Counted from the stretch's first letter, positions 8,704 through 18,130 are shown. The stretch is DNA of 64,000 nt from Paenibacillus dendrobii (GCF_009807035.1 NZ_WUBI01000001.1:1860001-1924000), one strand, 5' to 3'. Translations and numbers: made by a program. Notes: generated by a model from the sequence alone, not told the origin.

Positions 8704-9942
8704 GTGTCTGCTGTCGGATTAATCGTCGAATACAACCCTTTACATAACGGTCACGTCCATCATTATACCAGAGCCAAAGAAATTTCGGGCGCCGAGTATT
8801 CGGTAGCTATACTTAGCGGTCCATTCCTTCAACGCGGCGAACCGGGAATCGTCAGCAAGTTCGCACGGGCTGAAATGGCCCTTGCCATGGGTGCCGATCT
8901 CGTGATCGAGCTCCCGGCAGCCTACGCGGTGCAGCCTGCTGAGTGGTTTGCGTACGGCGGCGTCGCTCTTCTGCACGCCACAGGCGTTGTGGACAGCCTA
9001 TGCTTTGGAACAGAGAGCGGAACGCTCGATCTGCTGCTCCCGCTCTCCCGCATCCTCGCGGAGGAAAGTCAGGAGCTGCAGGAGGAGATCAGCTTTTATT
9101 TGCGCGCGGGAATGAACTATCCCGCCGCTTACAGCCGGGCCGCAGCGGCCGCGGCTGGATATCCAGGCGAGGAGAGCGAAGTTCTTCAGATCCTACAGAA
9201 GCCTAATCATACACTGGGGCTTCATTATCTGATTGCCCTGCACCGCCTGAAAAGCCCGATCCGGCCTTTTACCATTCCAAGAATTCACGCGGGATATCAC
9301 GATGAAATGCCGGCACATTCGGCCATTGCGAGTGCTACGGCTGTCCGGCGCATGCTGCTGGAGCAGGATTTGAGCGCAGCTGCACCTTATCTCCCGGAAT
9401 CCACACTTCAAATCCTCAGCCGTGAATTCCGTGAGGGCCGGGGTCCGGTAACCTGGGATTCCTTTCGCGGGACATTGATGCATATCCTCCTCACCAGTTC
9501 GCCGCAAGAGCTGGAAAGCCTGCATGAGGTCACAGAAGGGCTAGAACACCGTCTGCGGCGTCTCATCTACAGCCTGAAGCAGCCGCAGGTGGACGAGTTG
9601 CTGAAGGCCCTCAAGACCAAACGTTACACGCATACGAAGCTGCAGCGGATGTTAACCCATATTTTGCTGAGGCATACCAAAGAACAAATGTCGCCCTCAG
9701 CACTTTCCCAAGGCCCCGGCTATCTGCGCGTTCTAGGATTCAGCCGCGGAGGACAAAAACTTCTGAAGACAATGAAGAAGACCGCATCCTTACCCGTCAT
9801 CGTCAAACCGTCTTCATTCGAGCATCCTCAGCTCACGCTTGATCTCAGGGCGTCAGCTGCTTACGCCAACGCCTTCCCCGGTCCGGAAGTACATCACATT
9901 TTCCGGGATTATATGGAGGCGCCGATCCGGACGTTCGATTAA
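8704..9942 (+). CDS. tmcAL: tRNA(Met) cytidine acetate ligase TmcAL (YlbM)
   Basis: In B. subtilis TmcAL makes N4-acetylcytidine at the wobble position of elongator tRNA-Met, using acetate and ATP. The 412-residue protein starts with GLIVEYNPLHNGHVHH, the HxGH-type nucleotide-binding loop of this family. SGPFLQRGEPGIVSKFARAEMAL and DLVIELP stretches follow, as in YlbM. It starts at GTG 8704; the GGAG upstream is 11 nt away. Its TAA shares the sequence TTAA with the stop of the convergent protease gene, giving a 4-nt overlap. Confidence 0.93.
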   Translation: MSAVGLIVEYNPLHNGHVHHYTRAKEISGAEYSVAILSGPFLQRGEPGIVSKFARAEMALAMGADLVIELPAAYAVQPAEWFAYGGVALLHATGVVDSLCFGTESGTLDLLLPLSRILAEESQELQEEISFYLRAGMNYPAAYSRAAAAAAGYPGEESEVLQILQKPNHTLGLHYLIALHRLKSPIRPFTIPRIHAGYHDEMPAHSAIASATAVRRMLLEQDLSAAAPYLPESTLQILSREFREGRGPVTWDSFRGTLMHILLTSSPQELESLHEVTEGLEHRLRRLIYSLKQPQVDELLKALKTKRYTHTKLQRMLTHILLRHTKEQMSPSALSQGPGYLRVLGFSRGGQKLLKTMKKTASLPVIVKPSSFEHPQLTLDLRASAAYANAFPGPEVHHIFRDYMEAPIRTFD

Positions 9943-10979
9943 GATCTGGCCTTCATGGCTTCCATATATTTGATGGCATCCTCAAGGGTATCGACCGGCA
10001 CGAGCTTCATGCCGGTTTTTATTTTATCCGCCTTTGCTTTTGCTTCTGCGTAATTATCTTTGGGAACAAAAAAGATTTCCGCGTGCTTCCTGTCGGCGGC
10101 CACGATTTTATGCTGTACTCCACCTATAGGGCCTACTTTTCCTTCTTTATCAATCGTTCCTGTACCGGCAACCTGATAACCTTTGGTCAGATCCCCCTCC
10201 GTCAGCTGGTTGAAAATTTCCATCGTAAACATGAGTCCCGCCGAGGGTCCGCCCACGCGCGTATTGGCAAAATCCACCTGGAGGCCCGGATCTTTGGATT
10301 CCACCTTTTGCATCGTGGCTATGGTCACGCCGAGACCCGGACGCGTCTGATTCGTATCCTTGTCCTTCAGCGCAATCAGATTCACTTTTTCTTCTAGCGT
10401 CTTGCCGCCGCGGATCAGCTTTACGGTAACCTGATCTCCCACCTTCTTGCTTTTAAGAAATTGGCTCAAGCTCTCATTATTCGTAATTTTTTTACCATCC
10501 ACTTCAGACAAACGGTCGCCTGGTTTGAAATTTTTCCGTGCCTCGTCTCCCTCAGGCGTGGAAAATATAAACAAATACTGAGGTACGATGCTGTACGGGA
10601 CATTCGCTTCGTGATATGCCGCCTCCATAGCGGAGGACTGGGAATCACTCATAAGGTACACCTGCTCAGCGGCATATTCATCCTCGCTTTTGTCGCCGAG
10701 CCTGGACTGTTTCTGATCAATCTCAGCGTTCGGATTAAAAGCAGAAACCACCAGCATCACAAGATTCGCGTAGCTGGCTGACACGGTTGTCATCATAAAT
10801 GCGCCCTTCTCGTCGTGATCCCCATGTTTAACCGAAAGCATAGGCTTGACTTCATCCGCGCTTCCCGGCTGGTAAATGATATACGGTGTCGGCATATATA
10901 CCGTTACGTACACCAGCAGGGCTACCATGAAAAGGTAGAGGATCAGTCGCAGCCCTTCCCGTTTTTTCGTTATCTGCAT
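9939..10979 (-). CDS. ylbL: PDZ / Lon-type serine protease (YlbL, SepM family)
   Basis: This is a membrane-anchored serine protease. One transmembrane helix lies at about residues 12-30. A PDZ domain covers roughly 130-210 (FKPGDRLSEVDGKKI), and a Lon-type catalytic domain holds the Ser-Lys dyad at about Ser246 (RVGGPSAGLMF) and Lys291 (GPIGGVQHKIVAA). Streptococcal SepM cleaves a competence pheromone; the B. subtilis homologue is linked to cell-division control, and the substrate here is unknown. I choose ATG 10979 after AAGGG; ATG codons at 11003 and 10997 are possible alternatives. It is convergent with tmcAL. Confidence 0.93.
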   Translation of the reverse strand: MQITKKREGLRLILYLFMVALLVYVTVYMPTPYIIYQPGSADEVKPMLSVKHGDHDEKGAFMMTTVSASYANLVMLVVSAFNPNAEIDQKQSRLGDKSEDEYAAEQVYLMSDSQSSAMEAAYHEANVPYSIVPQYLFIFSTPEGDEARKNFKPGDRLSEVDGKKITNNESLSQFLKSKKVGDQVTVKLIRGGKTLEEKVNLIALKDKDTNQTRPGLGVTIATMQKVESKDPGLQVDFANTRVGGPSAGLMFTMEIFNQLTEGDLTKGYQVAGTGTIDKEGKVGPIGGVQHKIVAADRKHAEIFFVPKDNYAEAKAKADKIKTGMKLVPVDTLEDAIKYMEAMKARS

Positions 10980-11080
10980 TCTTTTCCCTTCTCTCATTCC
11001 CATCCTGCTCCCTGGTCTTATGGTTGTCTTACCCGCATAGATTGGGTACTAGCTATGTTTACTCAAAAGAGGTGAAAATC

Positions 11081-12310
11081 ATGAAAAAAAAAGCCCCTCT
11101 CCGCTTTACGCCCGCTACCTCGACTTTTCTGCTTGGTGCAGGTGCGCTTGCGCTGGTGGCTGCCGTTGTCAGTTCTCCAGCCCCCGCCTTCCAGGCTTCG
11201 CTGCAGGGACTTCAATTGTGGTGGCAGATTGTTTTCCCGGCGCTGCTTCCTTTTCTTGTGCTATCTGAAATACTGATCGCTTATGGCTGGGTGCATGCCC
11301 TTGGAGCATGGCTTGAACCTCTGATGAATCGGCTTTTCAAGATTCCCGGAATCGGTGGCTGGGTGCTTGCGATGGGTATGACAACCGGGTTTCCCGGTGG
11401 AGCCCAGGCAGCCAAGCAGCTGTACGATCAGGGGGATTTGAGCGCCACGGATGCGAATAAACTCGCCGCACTCTCCCATTTCTGCAATCCGATGCTTATT
11501 TTGATCGTGATTGCTACAGGACTGATGCATGAACCGACGGCAGGATATATCATCCTTGCGGTGCACTGGCTTTCCGGACTTCTGGCATTCCTGCTTGCCG
11601 GCAGGAACGGACCATTTTCAAAGGAAGCCTCTATCCCGCATGCATCCGCGAAGGACGCGAAAGAATCGAAAGGCAATGTAAAGCGTTCGCTGTTGTACCG
11701 CTCCATACAGTCAGCCAAACGGGCGCGAGCCAAGGACGGACGCGGCTTCGGCAGACTGCTGGGAGATTCGGTAACCAATGCCGTTCAAACCTTGATGATG
11801 GTCGGCGGGTATATCATCATTTTTGCGGTCGTCGTTCAAATCACCGGACGGTTCATGCCGGGTCAACTCCCGCCATATGCAGTATCAGGGCTTTTTGAAG
11901 TGCATCTCGGAGCGAGAGAGGCCAGTACAGCGATGTTATCAGACAGGCTGCAATGGTCCATCATCTCCGCCCTGCTTGGATTTAGCGGCATCAGCGCGAT
12001 TTTGCAATCCATGTCGGTTCTCAGAAAAGCCGGGATTCATTGGCTCCGGTTCACTCTCATCCGTCTTCTCCATGGCTTGGTCGCATTCGGTGCCACCTGG
12101 GTTTTATGGCCTTTCATCAGTTATCTTCCGAAAAACACCAACTCTGTATTCAACAACCGGGGAGATATCCCCGCAGATATGGGCGAAATCTTCAACCTGT
12201 GGAAGACTCTGCCCCAATTGCTCCAATGGCAGGGCACTCTGCTGGCCATTATGCTGGGCTGTTCTATGCTGTTCATGATACTGCAGCTCTACCGGAAGAA
12301 ATCCCGTTAA
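11081..12310 (+). CDS. ylbJ: Sporulation integral membrane protein YlbJ
   Basis: YlbJ is a multi-span membrane protein with Gate-type nucleoside-recognition segments, needed for normal spore formation in B. subtilis. The sequence shows several hydrophobic helices and the family stretch [27 protein letters not shown] followed by [11 protein letters not shown] polar insert (about 185-225) separates the two Gate halves. ATG 11081 follows AGAGGTG; longer upstream starts lack a ribosome binding site. Its TAA overlaps the convergent coaD stop. The presence of this gene supports an endospore-forming host. The usual neighbour ylbK (patatin-like) is absent here. Confidence 0.93.
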   Translation: MKKKAPLRFTPATSTFLLGAGALALVAAVVSSPAPAFQASLQGLQLWWQIVFPALLPFLVLSEILIAYGWVHALGAWLEPLMNRLFKIPGIGGWVLAMGMTTGFPGGAQAAKQLYDQGDLSATDANKLAALSHFCNPMLILIVIATGLMHEPTAGYIILAVHWLSGLLAFLLAGRNGPFSKEASIPHASAKDAKESKGNVKRSLLYRSIQSAKRARAKDGRGFGRLLGDSVTNAVQTLMMVGGYIIIFAVVVQITGRFMPGQLPPYAVSGLFEVHLGAREASTAMLSDRLQWSIISALLGFSGISAILQSMSVLRKAGIHWLRFTLIRLLHGLVAFGATWVLWPFISYLPKNTNSVFNNRGDIPADMGEIFNLWKTLPQLLQWQGTLLAIMLGCSMLFMILQLYRKKSR

Positions 12311-12798
12311 CTAGGATATTTCAACCTTAATGCTTGCTCTACTTCCCGTGGAACAAGGTCCTTTACATCGCCATGAAATGCCGCTATCTCTTTGACTATA
12401 CTGGAACTGACATAGGAATATTTAAGATTGGTCATCATAAATACCGTTTCGGCTTCGGGATTCAGCTTGTGATTCGTGGAAGCCATCTGGAATTCATATT
12501 CAAAATCCGTCACGGACCGCACACCGCGAACGATCGCCTGCGCATTTCGCTGCCGGACATAATTTGCGGTTAAATCGCGAAAGCTGTCCACTTCTACGTT
12601 AGGAAGATGTGCGGTTACTTGACGGATCAGATCCATCCGTTCCTCAATCGAAAAAAGCGGCTGCTTGCTGCGATTGTTGAGCACCGCTACTATGAGGACG
12701 TCAAACTGCCTTGCAGCCCGCTGAATGATATCCAGATGTCCCATCGTAACCGGATCGAAACTGCCCGGATATACCGCCACACGTTTATTCGTTGACAT
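12307..12798 (-). CDS. coaD: Phosphopantetheine adenylyltransferase
   Basis: CoaD transfers AMP from ATP to 4'-phosphopantetheine, the penultimate step of coenzyme A synthesis. The nucleotidyltransferase motif [16 protein letters not shown] is at residues 8-23. The [14 protein letters not shown] motif is represented by [19 protein letters not shown] near the C-terminus. The 163-residue size fits. Two starts are plausible: ATG 12798 ([12 protein letters not shown]) and ATG 12804; both lie behind AGAGGAG. It is downstream of rsmD by about 26 nt, the common rsmD-coaD pair. Confidence 0.97.
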   Translation of the reverse strand: MSTNKRVAVYPGSFDPVTMGHLDIIQRAARQFDVLIVAVLNNRSKQPLFSIEERMDLIRQVTAHLPNVEVDSFRDLTANYVRQRNAQAIVRGVRSVTDFEYEFQMASTNHKLNPEAETVFMMTNLKYSYVSSSIVKEIAAFHGDVKDLVPREVEQALRLKYPS

Positions 12799-12824
12799 GA
12801 TCATCGATCTCCTCTGCGGCTTCG

Positions 12825-13400
12825 TCACCCGGACAAATCCGCTTTGTTTTCGTTATATTTATAAATGGATACGGCCGTTTCTCCGTACACCGCATGGCGA
12901 ATACATGAAAAGAAACCGAATTCTTCAGGATATTCATAACCGGATTCATGCTCAAGAACGATGGTTGCACCGCTTTTCAGCATGTCTCTTTCATGCATCA
13001 TCTCCATCAGCTTGTCCCCGGTCTTCATACGATACGGCGGATCCAAAAATACAACATCGAGCGATATATCCCGTTTCGCCAGTACCTTAAGCGCTCGTTC
13101 CGCTTCGTTGCGGTAGATTTCGGCCCGTTCTTCCAGCCTTGTCGCTTTCAAATTGGCCCGGACGGTTTCAATGCTTTTGGGATCCATATCAATAAAAATG
13201 GCCCTATCCATGCCTCTGCTTAAAGCTTCAATAGCCAATCCGCCTGTTCCGGCAAATAAATCAAGAGCCGTTCCCCCGTCAAAAAAAGGGCCGATCATGC
13301 TGAAAATCGCTTCCTTGACTTTGTCCGTCGTCGGCCGCGTCCCCATACCCGGAACGGCTTTCAGCGGTCTTCCTTTGGCACTGCCCGCTACCACTCTCAC
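12825..13400 (-). CDS. rsmD: 16S rRNA (guanine966-N2)-methyltransferase
   Basis: RsmD methylates G966 of 16S rRNA with S-adenosylmethionine. The start [18 protein letters not shown] and the SAM-binding loop [17 protein letters not shown] (about 46-62) are typical. The N6/N2-methyltransferase catalytic motif DPPY is present in [10 protein letters not shown] (about 119-122). The 191-residue length is normal. It starts at GTG 13400, 6 nt after GGGTGA. It is first in the rsmD-coaD pair. Confidence 0.95.
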   Translation of the reverse strand: MRVVAGSAKGRPLKAVPGMGTRPTTDKVKEAIFSMIGPFFDGGTALDLFAGTGGLAIEALSRGMDRAIFIDMDPKSIETVRANLKATRLEERAEIYRNEAERALKVLAKRDISLDVVFLDPPYRMKTGDKLMEMMHERDMLKSGATIVLEHESGYEYPEEFGFFSCIRHAVYGETAVSIYKYNENKADLSG

Positions 13401-13657
13401 TTATGCTCACCCATTCTACGTATAAAAATCGATTGTTCATGTATTTACATGAATATGGTCTATTTCTGACGATATCGTACCACAACCACCCTGAATTTGA
13501 AAAATGAAACCTCGGTCCTCTAATTTTGGCAAGGATGTATAAAACGGCTTATCCGGGGAATGCTTTAACTATCGACATCAAACGAATGTCGTAGACAACC
13601 GCGGAAAGCTTACGTTTCCCCATAAGCTCTTCGTCCGGTTTCTCCTCTCCCATGAAA
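13401..13657. other. Intergenic region upstream of rsmD with hairpins
   Basis: No gene is seen. On the minus strand, TTTCAA and TACGAT at 17-bp spacing (near 13470-13500) may form the rsmD promoter. A stem CGACAT/ATGTCG (13573-13591) and AGCTTA/TAAGCT (13607-13628) can fold on either strand. Confidence 0.4.
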
Positions 13658-13689
13658 GGGCGTCCCGAAAGGGGCGCCCGATTTTATTT
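13658..13689 (+). terminator. Strong GC hairpin with GAAA tetraloop and T-rich tail
   Basis: A 9-bp stem 13658-13666 with 13671-13679 encloses a GAAA tetraloop and is followed by ATTTTATTT. No plus-strand gene lies upstream, so it may end a small RNA or act as an attenuator for the hydrolase gene downstream. Confidence 0.6.
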
Positions 13690-13789
13690 CCCCCTACCTT
13701 CAGGATGCCGGGCTTCTCTTTTCCTTCGCACAGGAGTACAATCACATTCATCCAAGCAATTATTCCGGATAACAAACGCAAAAAGGCTG

Positions 13790-14635
13790 ATGATAAACAT
13801 GATGATTCATATGACCTACCGTTCCGGCGAATATAAAGTAAAGGGCTATCTTTCCCTCCCCTATGGTTACAAAATCAACCCGAATGAGCTGAAAACGCAT
13901 GTTCAACGATTCTATGGAACAACCGGATTACCCATGACGGTGATCGCTAATAATATTGTAGAAGAACGTCAGGATATTAACGAACAGCAGTGGCCTGTAC
14001 TCATTTATTGCCGAGGAGGCATCGGCCGGGTGGGCCAAGTGAAGACCGAATGGCTGGAACGTTTTTCTCGCAGCGGATTCATCGTCTTTGCCCCGGTGTA
14101 CCGCGGAACGCAAGGCGGCGAAGGACGGGATGAATTCGGCGGCGGGGATATGGAGGATGTGCCTGCAGCCTGCCGGTTGCTCGCCAGCCTTCCGTTTGTC
14201 GATACCACGCGCATTTCCGCTATGGGTTTCTCCCGCGGCTCTGTCAATGCGACCTACGCTGCAGCCGATACGGGATACCTTTCGCATCTAGTCCTCTGGG
14301 GCGGCGTGTCGGATCTTGCCCAAACCTATGAAGAACGTGTAGATCTTCGGCGCATGCTGAAGCGGGTCATCGGGAATCCGTCAAAAGCGCCAGAAGCATA
14401 TCAAGAACGCTCACCGCTTCTTATGGCTGAACGCATTGCTTGTCCGGTATTGATTATCCACGGAAGCGAGGATGCTCAGGTGGATTCCAGCCATGGTATG
14501 CGGATGTACGACAGACTGAAGGAACTCGGAAAGGATGTCCAGCTGCATTGGTATGAGGGTTACGGACACCATATGCCTTACGAAACGCATATGACGGCTA
14601 TTCAGAGAATGTTCGAGTGGATTCGAGAGCATTGA
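13790..14635 (+). CDS. Alpha/beta hydrolase, prolyl-oligopeptidase (S9) type
   Basis: A single-domain alpha/beta hydrolase of about 281 residues. The nucleophile elbow reads GFSRGS, with the acid in HGSEDAQVD and the His in GYGHHMPYE near the C-terminus, so the triad is complete. An oxyanion segment YCRGGIGRVG precedes it. The family includes peptidases and esterases; the substrate cannot be told. Start choice is weak: ATG 13790, 13799, 13802 and 13811 are clustered and the nearest SD-like AAAAGG is poorly spaced. It is monocistronic and ends at a bidirectional terminator. Confidence 0.85.
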   Translation: MINMMIHMTYRSGEYKVKGYLSLPYGYKINPNELKTHVQRFYGTTGLPMTVIANNIVEERQDINEQQWPVLIYCRGGIGRVGQVKTEWLERFSRSGFIVFAPVYRGTQGGEGRDEFGGGDMEDVPAACRLLASLPFVDTTRISAMGFSRGSVNATYAAADTGYLSHLVLWGGVSDLAQTYEERVDLRRMLKRVIGNPSKAPEAYQERSPLLMAERIACPVLIIHGSEDAQVDSSHGMRMYDRLKELGKDVQLHWYEGYGHHMPYETHMTAIQRMFEWIREH

Positions 14636-14651
14636 GTCTGAAGGCATGCAG

Positions 14652-14692
14652 AAATGGCAGATCCGGCGGATTACCGCTGCGATCTGCCATTT
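14652..14692. terminator. Bidirectional terminator
   Basis: Perfect 12-bp arms 14652-14663 and 14681-14692 (AAATGGCAGATC / GATCTGCCATTT) surround an inner GCGG/CCGC stem. T runs follow on both strands, serving both convergent genes. Confidence 0.9.
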
Positions 14693-14726
14693 TCACATAA
14701 TGCCTCGGTGCGCTTCTATACGTTGA

Positions 14727-15026
14727 TTAACGTCTAGGATCCCGATTCCGGTTCATCAAACCGGCAAGTCCGAGCAGGCCGAACAATCCGAGAAATCCCC
14801 AATTCGTTCTATGGACTCCGGTATCATCGAAGGAATTTGTACGGATCGTATCCCGTTTCAGATCATGTCTCAAATCCCTGACATCTTCGGTTACCGTATT
14901 GTTTTGACCGACATTATTCATCTGTTGGTGCATGTTGTAATCTCCTTCGGCCCACGCTGGAACAGCCAGGATCATGCAGATGGTTGCGGACAGAAGAAAG
15001 GCTGCGGCTTTTTTTCTCATGGTCAT
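14727..15026 (-). CDS. WGxxGxxG family secreted/membrane protein
   Basis: A protein of about 99 residues with an N-terminal signal sequence (basic start, hydrophobic core to about residue 25, likely cut after PAWA) and a polar middle. A C-terminal membrane segment NWGFLGLFGLLGLAGLMNRNR has the WGxxG-xxG-xxG pattern with a basic tail. Families with this ending occur in Paenibacillus and resemble sorting-signal tails; the function is unknown. ATG 15026 and ATG 15020 are both near GGAGGTGA. It is monocistronic and opposite the hydrolase. Confidence 0.8.
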   Translation of the reverse strand: MTMRKKAAAFLLSATICMILAVPAWAEGDYNMHQQMNNVGQNNTVTEDVRDLRHDLKRDTIRTNSFDDTGVHRTNWGFLGLFGLLGLAGLMNRNRDPRR

Positions 15027-15167
15027 TTCACCTCCGGCAAAATTCATTTCCATGATAAGGTTCCCCGCAGGATCTTTTCCTATGCAGCGGCTTTTCCAAT
15101 GCAGCGTTGTGAGAATTAGCCGCTTCGCTTGCGATCCCTCCTAACTGCCTGGATGATTTATATCCCA

Positions 15168-15206
15168 CAAAAAAGCAGCCTGTTCCGGTGTATACGGAAG
15201 GCTGCC
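15168..15206 (-). terminator. Terminator of the FAD oxidoreductase gene
   Basis: On the minus strand GCAGCC (15205-15200) pairs with GGCTGC (15180-15175), with an inner TTCCG/CGGAA stem, followed by six T residues. Confidence 0.85.
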
Positions 15207-15264
15207 TTATCCGCCTCTTCCCAATGAAATATCCAATTCTCTATCAGGCTATCACGCCGCTCTT

Positions 15265-16821
15265 TTATCGCAGCTCGTAAAATTCCTCAGGCCACTCCAA
15301 CTCTACCCCGGCATCGCGAAGGACCTGCTGGAAGTCGCTTAACGTTTCCATGTCTTCCCGAACTTCTGCAGGTGTCATGTGATGCCGGATACAGTAAAAC
15401 GCCAGTTCCCCGCATACCTCTCCTATATTCCATTCCGTTGGATGCAACCGATAGCAGCCGTTGGTAATATGCGTCGTCCCGATATTCTTGTTCCCGGCCA
15501 GTACATTGTCCATATCCCGCGGAATCAGCGCTCCAAGCGGAATATGGTACGGCAGGGCCGGAATATCCACATAGGTAATGCCGGTGAAGCTCGGGTGAAG
15601 ATCGATGCTGTATGAGCCTACGCCGATCCGGTCCTCGTATTTTTTGGCGGATTTAGCAGGCTGGCTTGCGGGCGAAACATCCTGTTCCGTTATGGTATAG
15701 AGCCCCTTGATGCGTCTGGATTCGCGAATGTAAGGAGCCTTGGCAAAGCCGGTTGACGTTCCGAGTACGTCTCCCCTAAGCCGCAGCCCAGGGTAACCTG
15801 TGCCTCCATCCGGTCTCGGAGCTTCGGTCTGCAGCCAGTACAACAGGGAAAGACTGAGCTGCTGCGCACCATGCAGATGACTCTTCTTATCTTCCTCAGG
15901 CACATCGTAAATGTTGCCGATAAAGTAATCGTTTTGCGGCCAGTTGAGCAAAGTCACCTCACGCGCATCCTTCATATCATATTGGTCTTTGGAATATACT
16001 CTGCGGTACTTCCAGAGGGGGAACTTCTCTCCGTCCGCGAACAGGGCATATTCTCTGCGTTCCAGCGTAACGGGATGCGGACCGACCAAGCTGAGCATTT
16101 TATCGGGCCAATGGTCAGGCTGGTATTCTCTCCAGAAATCGTACATCTCCGGTTTGGGAATCACATGGCTGCCGTTATCGTCGTACTCGAAGGCCAGCAC
16201 ATAGGTAAAGCCCTGGATATTGTCCGGATCAGCTTGCTCCGTGGCATGCAGTTCGCCCGTTTCCGCTCGGCTTTCCGAGCCCGTGACATATTCCATGGAA
16301 GCCAAAGGCAGAATGTCGCCCATCTCCGTCGCATCAATGAAATACCGCCCTTCCACCGTCATCCGTTCATCGGTTCGCAAGGATACCAGCTCAACACTTT
16401 GCAGCAACCTTTCTTTCCTTGCCACTGAAATGGCTTGGGTTTCCATCTGCAGCGTAAGCCTGCCGGTCAGCAAATACGGACTTAACATCTCATGTAATAC
16501 ATGTACGGAAATCCGGGGATCATGGGAAATATTGCTGACGATGGCTGCCCCAGGATTAAATCCTTCTCTACGGACTGCATCGGCAACCGGCATATTTTTC
16601 ATATAGAATGTACGGATATTCTCACGATACAGGCGATATTTCGCCGTGCAGCCAAACTCCTCAATCCATGGATGCTCATCCGGAGGCACAGCTTGAGAGG
16701 TGCTCTGTCCGCCGATCCAGTCCGTTTCTTCGGTCATCAATACTTTTAATCCCTTCGAACATGCCGCCAAAGCAGCCGCGCAGCCGCCTAGTCCTCCGCC
16801 GATAATAATTAAATCAAACAC
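15265..16821 (-). CDS. FAD-dependent oxidoreductase
   Basis: The 518-residue protein has an N-terminal FAD-binding Rossmann motif (DLIIIGGGLGGCAAALAA, residues 3-20), an acidic end of the second strand, and a GGQST loop near residue 37. The GRYFIDATEMGDILP segment is typical of the FAD_oxidored family (related to fumarate-reductase flavoproteins), as is the C-terminal NVLAGNKNIGTTHITNGCYRLHPTEWNIGE. The substrate is unknown. It starts at GTG 16821 after AGGAG (9 nt) and ends in a clear terminator. It is monocistronic between small orphan genes. Confidence 0.88.
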   Translation of the reverse strand: MFDLIIIGGGLGGCAAALAACSKGLKVLMTEETDWIGGQSTSQAVPPDEHPWIEEFGCTAKYRLYRENIRTFYMKNMPVADAVRREGFNPGAAIVSNISHDPRISVHVLHEMLSPYLLTGRLTLQMETQAISVARKERLLQSVELVSLRTDERMTVEGRYFIDATEMGDILPLASMEYVTGSESRAETGELHATEQADPDNIQGFTYVLAFEYDDNGSHVIPKPEMYDFWREYQPDHWPDKMLSLVGPHPVTLERREYALFADGEKFPLWKYRRVYSKDQYDMKDAREVTLLNWPQNDYFIGNIYDVPEEDKKSHLHGAQQLSLSLLYWLQTEAPRPDGGTGYPGLRLRGDVLGTSTGFAKAPYIRESRRIKGLYTITEQDVSPASQPAKSAKKYEDRIGVGSYSIDLHPSFTGITYVDIPALPYHIPLGALIPRDMDNVLAGNKNIGTTHITNGCYRLHPTEWNIGEVCGELAFYCIRHHMTPAEVREDMETLSDFQQVLRDAGVELEWPEEFYELR

Positions 16822-17053
16822 CCTTCACCACTCCTGTCCGTATTTAGTCCATTAATGAAATATCTAAAAGAGTTAAGAATAATTCCGGTAGCGCTTACAT
16901 AAAAATGTTCCTTCCCTGCAAGGTGAAAACCCACCTTCCACCCGACATCCCAAACTTTCTAAATCTTTCCTTTTGTTATTGGTATTATAAAATCAATAGG
17001 AGAATATGTACACTTTTTTTTGTGAAAAAGAATAAATTATCCACATAATAATA
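16822..17053. other. AT-rich intergenic region
   Basis: No gene, tRNA or clear promoter is seen. The part at 16970-17050 is very AT-rich and probably holds the promoter of the minus-strand oxidoreductase or the 3' end of the next gene. Confidence 0.4.
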
Positions 17054-17071
17054 GCGCTGGTAATCCAGCGC
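17054..17071 (-). terminator. Small hairpin after the 79-residue protein gene
   Basis: GCGCTGG (17054-17060) and CCAGCGC (17065-17071) form a 7-bp stem with loop TAAT. On the minus strand it is followed by TATTATTATG, a weak U-rich tail. Confidence 0.55.
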
Positions 17072-17099
17072 CAGGTTGCATGAGTTATGGCAAGACGTT

Positions 17100-17339
17100 T
17101 TAGTGGCGGCAGCGGACAATGAGTTGCTGCCCGGGCAAAAGATGAATCCGGATCCTGCGATTAAAATCTTGGCAGCCGACGACGATCACTCTTGGACTGG
17201 CATCACAAGTAGCGACCACGAATTCACCGGGATGGAGTGTGATACGACGGGTAATTAACGGGAAACCACACACCAATCTGATGGATTGTCCTCTGCGAAG
17301 ACGGATCACACGGTCACGCGCAAACGAATGACTTTTCAT
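17100..17339 (-). CDS. Small protein with three LxxGxxxxxxC repeats
   Basis: I do not recognise the family. ATG 17339 follows AAAGGAGAG with good spacing, which supports a real gene. The 79-residue basic, beta-rich protein holds three similar units: LRRGQSIRLVC, LHPGEFVVATC and LLPGQQLIVRC, each with a Gly-Gln/Glu turn and a terminal Cys. A fourth Cys lies in VVGCQDF. This looks like a small compact beta protein in which the cysteines could bind metal or form disulfides. There is no signal peptide or membrane segment. It is divergent from the lipoprotein gene at 17493. Confidence 0.65.
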   Translation of the reverse strand: MKSHSFARDRVIRLRRGQSIRLVCGFPLITRRITLHPGEFVVATCDASPRVIVVGCQDFNRRIRIHLLPGQQLIVRCRH

Positions 17340-17492
17340 ATGAATCTCTCCTTTCTAGCATTAGTAGATGAGAGAGATTAAAGATTTGTAACGGCATTTT
17401 GTCTAATTTGTCATAAATGGTTTATGTATTCCATTCTGGTTCCGCTTCTGATAGACTTCATTTGTATCATGCTTAGAGAAAGGGGGATGAAG

Positions 17493-18086
17493 TTGAAGCC
17501 CAGATCGCCTTTTAAGGTTATTTACATGATGCTTGCCGCGTGCTTCCTGCTGGCTTCCTGTTCGCGGAATACAGAGCCGGCCAAAGTCAACGTCGCGCAA
17601 AAAAAGGATATCTGGTCCAAAGCTGAAGTCACCCGCGAGAACGTCAAGCTTGTTCTTGCTCGCGCATCCGGCGAGGGAGTCATCGAAGTCGCACAAGCCA
17701 GGGATATCCAGCTTCAGGGGGCAAACAATAAAACGGTCACCGTGGCCCTGAGGCATGAAGCAGCTAATCCGGAACAATGGATGATGGACGCGTCGGAAAC
17801 GCTTTTGGCCTACAGCAAAATCCTGCTTGAGAATAACGGTATAGGTACGGTTGAAGTTTGCCTATATGGTAATCCTGACCCGTCAAACGGGAAGAACATC
17901 AACAAAGAAATGGTCAGAATTGCGATGAATCGCGTGGATTTACAGAAGGGAACAGACGCAATGAAGCCTCCACTTGAAAATTACGTCGTCATCTTCAAGC
18001 ATGCAAGCTGGTACAAAATCCACCCTCATCTATATAAGTCGCTACAACACAGAGACCAATTAAAAATGAGAGCTTACCAAAAATAA
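17493..18086 (+). CDS. Putative lipoprotein
   Basis: A 197-residue protein with a lipoprotein signal: a basic start, a hydrophobic core and the lipobox LLASC at about residues 19-23. The mature part (VNVAQKKDIWSK...) is mixed charged with no family I recognise. The start is TTG 17493, 6 nt after AAAGGGGG. An ATG at 17487 directly abuts that ribosome binding site and is less likely. It is expected on the outer face of the membrane. It is monocistronic and ends in a terminator at 18092-18130. Confidence 0.75.
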   Translation: MKPRSPFKVIYMMLAACFLLASCSRNTEPAKVNVAQKKDIWSKAEVTRENVKLVLARASGEGVIEVAQARDIQLQGANNKTVTVALRHEAANPEQWMMDASETLLAYSKILLENNGIGTVEVCLYGNPDPSNGKNINKEMVRIAMNRVDLQKGTDAMKPPLENYVVIFKHASWYKIHPHLYKSLQHRDQLKMRAYQK

Positions 18087-18091
18087 CAACC

Positions 18092-18130
18092 AAAACGGAT
18101 GTGCCTTTTCAAGGCATATCCGTTTTCCGT
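18092..18130 (+). terminator. Terminator of the lipoprotein gene
   Basis: The arms 18092-18107 and 18111-18126 pair almost perfectly (AAAACGGATGTGCCTT with AAGGCATATCCGTTTT) and are followed by a T-rich tail. Confidence 0.85.
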
